From: Thiotrichaceae bacterium
Lineage (GTDB): Bacteria > Pseudomonadota > Gammaproteobacteria > Thiotrichales > Thiotrichaceae
Reading direction: 5' to 3'
NCBI GenBank assembly: GCA_026989335.1
Contig: JALSJN010000040.1
Coordinates: 1-64,000, forward strand
Length of the DNA stretch: 64,000 nucleotides
Below the pieces are notes generated by a model. The model did no database searches, was not told the DNA's origin, and saw nothing but the letters and a program-made list of their open reading frames with translations. Made by a program: the position numbers and the translations under genes. Shown in pieces: positions 61,628 to 64,000 of the stretch (its first letter is position 1; each line of letters begins with the position of its first letter).

Positions 61628-62368
61628 TTAACGATTACGAACAAAACGACGAATTTCAGCAACATGACGACGGCTAACTTCTAGCTGGTCTTCAATGTTA
61701 TCAATCTTCACTTTTATACGACCGATATTCGTTTTAGATAAGCCCGAAATTCGGCTCTTAGCGACTAATGCATTACGGTGTATTCGAATAAACTTGTCCG
61801 ATAAATCAGTTTCAAGTGACTTTAAAGACTCTTCAATAATTACTTCGCCTTTCTTGTGACGTACTGTCACGTATTTTTGATCGGCTTGAAAATAGAAAAC
61901 ATCTTCAATTGGGATAAGTTCTAAGTTACCACGCATACGTGCGCAAATATGTTTACGACCTGCACCTGCTTCTTCTCCTGTATCAACGCCTGTACGTTGT
62001 GCCCGGTTAAGTGAACGTGCTTGTTGTAGACTTTTTAATAATTGTTCTTGTCTAATTGGTTTCATAAGGTACCCTGTTGCTTTGGTTGAAAAGGCTTCAA
62101 GCGCATACTCCCCGTATGCAGTTGTGAAGATTACGGCTGGTGGATTTGGCATGCCTGCAAGATGTTTAGCTACTTCTAGGCCGTCCATTACTGGCATAGA
62201 TATATCAAGTAGTATCAAGTCTGGCTGATGGCGTTCTACCATCATTAATGCTTCGGCCCCGTTTTCGGCCTCTGCACAAATTGTGTATTCGTCGTGATCT
62301 TTCAACAAACTGTTGATGCGTTGACGAGCTAACTCTTCATCATCGACGACTAGGATATTCATTGTCAT
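61628..62368 (-). CDS. algR: LytTR response regulator AlgR
   Basis: 246 residues. The receiver has ILVVDDEELARQRI, phosphoacceptor D55 in LILLDISMPVMDGLEVA, TTAYGEYALEAF and YLMKPIRQEQL. A linker (about 128-145) leads to the LytTR DNA-binding domain: RGNLELIPIEDVFYFQADQKYVTVRHKKGEVIIEESLKSLE and IRIHRNALVAKSRI. AlgR controls alginate, type IV pili and virulence genes in Pseudomonas. Here it follows algZ by 6 bp, in the same operon. Targets in this organism are unknown. Confidence 0.92.
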   Translation of the reverse strand: MTMNILVVDDEELARQRINSLLKDHDEYTICAEAENGAEALMMVERHQPDLILLDISMPVMDGLEVAKHLAGMPNPPAVIFTTAYGEYALEAFSTKATGYLMKPIRQEQLLKSLQQARSLNRAQRTGVDTGEEAGAGRKHICARMRGNLELIPIEDVFYFQADQKYVTVRHKKGEVIIEESLKSLETDLSDKFIRIHRNALVAKSRISGLSKTNIGRIKVKIDNIEDQLEVSRRHVAEIRRFVRNR

Positions 62369-62374
62369 TATTAT

Positions 62375-63433
62375 TTACTCCTTAGGAATTGAAAATGAGA
62401 CGCGGTATTGGTGCTCAGATTTTGTTATTTTTAAATTAGCTTGATCACCGTAAGCAAGCCTCAATCGGTTCTTTAAATTCTCTTGAGCGATGTGATTACC
62501 CTTTGAATGTTTGGTGGTGTTATCAGGTGGCACAGGATTAGTTACAACCACATCAAGACGTTGTCCTGCATCGTACAAACTAATTCCAAGAGTTCCGCCA
62601 TCTTTACAAGGCTGGATACCATGATAAATTGCATTTTCAACCAAAGGCTGAAGTAATAAAGGTGGAATTTCCATATTGAAGGGCAGGGTTTTCTTATCCA
62701 TATCCCAGACAATATTTAAGCGGCGCTTACCTAAACGTAATGCCTCCATACGCAAGTAACGTAGCGTTACATCAAGCTCTTCACCCAATGAAATACGGTT
62801 ACGTGTATCTAAAGTGGTTCTAAAAATATCCGCCAAATCAAGTAGTGCATCTTCGGCTTTGTTTTGATCGACATGAATTAACTGTGCGATAGTGTTTAAA
62901 CTATTGAATAAGAAGTGTGGGCGCATACGTGACTGTAAAGCATCGTACTTTGCGCCTGTATCGGCATCGCTTAATTCTGTTTTTTGATTTAATAGACGAA
63001 AGTACTGCAAAATCATTAAACTTAAGATTAAGGCAATAAACGCATTACGAAGAATAAAAGGCGTATCCCAGTATTGAAGCCCGCCAACTTTTTGGTAACT
63101 ACCTGTCATTGTTGATACAACGGATGCTCCTATAGTAAATATCACCATAAATCCGCTAACGACGGCAGCAGCTTGAGGCGCGCTTAATTTATTTAACTTT
63201 TTAGAAAGTAAGCAAATAGCTAATACCGAACTTAAAGCGATCCATTGAACAAATAATGAGGTTAAGCCAACTTTAAGAAAAGCGGCTAAATAAGTTTCTG
63301 ATGCGCTAGTGAGTGCCAATACCACCGCTAAAACCTGTGCACCCATCATCACACGCAATATTGCCTGTGGTGTACAGATGTCAGGCAAAAAGTTGCCTGT
63401 GGTACTTGAAGGTTGTGTAACAGCAGTGGTCAT
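62375..63433 (-). CDS. algZ: sensor histidine kinase AlgZ/FimS family
   Basis: 352 residues. Four to six transmembrane helices lie in about 25-145. The LytS-type kinase core has LQSRMRPHFLFNSLNTIAQLI with phospho-acceptor H173, and an ATPase part IPPLLLQPLVENAIYHGIQP (N box) and GTLGISLYDAGQRLDVVVTN. The expected G-box is short (KGNHIAQENLKNRL). It is followed by algR and divergent from argH, the same order as fimS-algR and argH in Pseudomonas. The stimulus is not known. Confidence 0.9.
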   Translation of the reverse strand: MTTAVTQPSSTTGNFLPDICTPQAILRVMMGAQVLAVVLALTSASETYLAAFLKVGLTSLFVQWIALSSVLAICLLSKKLNKLSAPQAAAVVSGFMVIFTIGASVVSTMTGSYQKVGGLQYWDTPFILRNAFIALILSLMILQYFRLLNQKTELSDADTGAKYDALQSRMRPHFLFNSLNTIAQLIHVDQNKAEDALLDLADIFRTTLDTRNRISLGEELDVTLRYLRMEALRLGKRRLNIVWDMDKKTLPFNMEIPPLLLQPLVENAIYHGIQPCKDGGTLGISLYDAGQRLDVVVTNPVPPDNTTKHSKGNHIAQENLKNRLRLAYGDQANLKITKSEHQYRVSFSIPKE

Positions 63434-63640
63434 ATTATTTTTAGTTAATTATTTAACCTGCGCCAATAATGCTTATAATGCTAAATACAACGCATATTGT
63501 ATATGCGATGCTAGCAAGCAACTAATGAAGCGAGTCTTTATTTTTATTATTTATACTGCAACCATTCAACTGTTTTGTCGGCAAAGTTACAACGCTGATC
63601 GCATTATAGCTACCTTTTACTTTCTGGAAACTGAACAAGC

Positions 63641-64000
63641 ATGTCTAACATTGAAAAAAACTTAAATGAAGCCGATAAATTGTGGGGCGGACGTTTTACT
63701 GAATCGACCGATGCCTTTGTTGAGGCCTTTACTGCATCGATCACTTTTGACAAGCGTTTGTATAAACATGATATTGCAGGTTCTAAAGCGCATGCAAAAA
63801 TGCTGCAAAAAGTTGGGATACTTACTCGGCAAGAAGTGGATGACATTGACAAGGGCTTGGATGAAATTATTGAAGATATAGAAGCTGGCAATTTTGAATG
63901 GTCGATTCATCTTGAAGATATTCACATGAATATCGAAGCACGTTTGACCGATAAGATTGGCATAACCGGTAAAAAGCTACATACAGGTCGTTCACGCAAT
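63641..64000 (+). CDS. argH: argininosuccinate lyase, N-terminal part (runs off window)
   Basis: 120 codons are visible from the ATG at 63641: [43 protein letters not shown] and [22 protein letters not shown], then KLHTGRSRN. These are the N-terminal ArgH signatures (LWGGRF, EDxHxxIExxL, HTGRSRND). The enzyme splits argininosuccinate to arginine and fumarate. The catalytic C-terminal loop is outside the window. Confidence 0.93.
   Translation, partial: MSNIEKNLNEADKLWGGRFTESTDAFVEAFTASITFDKRLYKHDIAGSKAHAKMLQKVGILTRQEVDDIDKGLDEIIEDIEAGNFEWSIHLEDIHMNIEARLTDKIGITGKKLHTGRSRN

Overview
This 64 kb window is a chromosomal segment of an AT-rich gammaproteobacterium. Three gene orders support the class assignment: recA-recX-alaS-lysC, ruvC-ruvA-ruvB, and algZ-algR divergent from argH. 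A type I-like sulfide:quinone oxidoreductase, a periplasmic rhodanese and the lack of obvious sugar catabolism suggest a sulfur-oxidising, perhaps Thiotrichales-like, lineage; the genus cannot be fixed from the sequence. I saw no rRNA, tRNA or CRISPR array.

Layout. 1-6.4 kb: a partial U32 peptidase, a HugZ-type flavin/heme protein, a TSUP exporter, a catalase-like lipoprotein, a PhnA-like zinc protein and an AmpG-like permease. 6.4-12.1 kb: a large secreted glycoside-hydrolase-like protein and a DUF1800/DUF1501 pair. 12.2-19.6 kb: pncC, recA, recX, a frameshifted DUF2306 gene, alaS and lysC. 19.6-26 kb: a block of nested palindromes, a secreted FKBP, a beta-barrel protein, a diguanylate cyclase, hslO and a secreted reprolysin-like metalloprotease. 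26.2-30.5 kb: a two-gene unit (zinc-ribbon protein plus a primase-HAD phosphatase fusion), an IS5-like transposase relic, then ruvCAB. 30.5-42.3 kb: avtA, an unknown helical protein, nadC, a frameshifted sqr, cca, hspQ, a DsbD_2-type membrane protein, rsmD, an M16 protease pair and ftsY.

42.3-58.5 kb is a nitrate assimilation region: a TPR regulator-like gene, a NarK-type transporter, nirB, nirD, nasA, a DmsB-DmsC fusion protein and trpD2/ybiB. Three near-perfect sigma-54 (-24/-12) elements stand before narK, nirB and nasA, so the transporter, nitrite reductase and nitrate reductase look like one RpoN-dependent regulon. A roughly 4 kb accessory island separates nirBD from nasA. It holds a DUF4143 ATPase behind four 22-bp iterated repeats, a decayed Phd/PIN module and an intact hipBA pair with two palindromic operators around its promoter.

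58.6-64 kb: rnd, two small secreted proteins (one a rhodanese) that share the same mature N-terminus, a stack of three hairpin terminators, the AlgR/AlgZ two-component pair and the start of argH.

Non-coding structure is rich. A MITE-like family with about 25-bp inverted ends occurs four times plus one partial end, mostly touching gene 3' ends. Several other palindromic repeats occur. Two otherwise complete genes (DUF2306, sqr) each carry a one-base frameshift. These could be real decay or assembly errors. The most novel candidate systems are the zinc-ribbon/primase-HAD operon beside ruvCAB and the nitrate reductase apparently coupled to the quinol pool by a DmsBC fusion.
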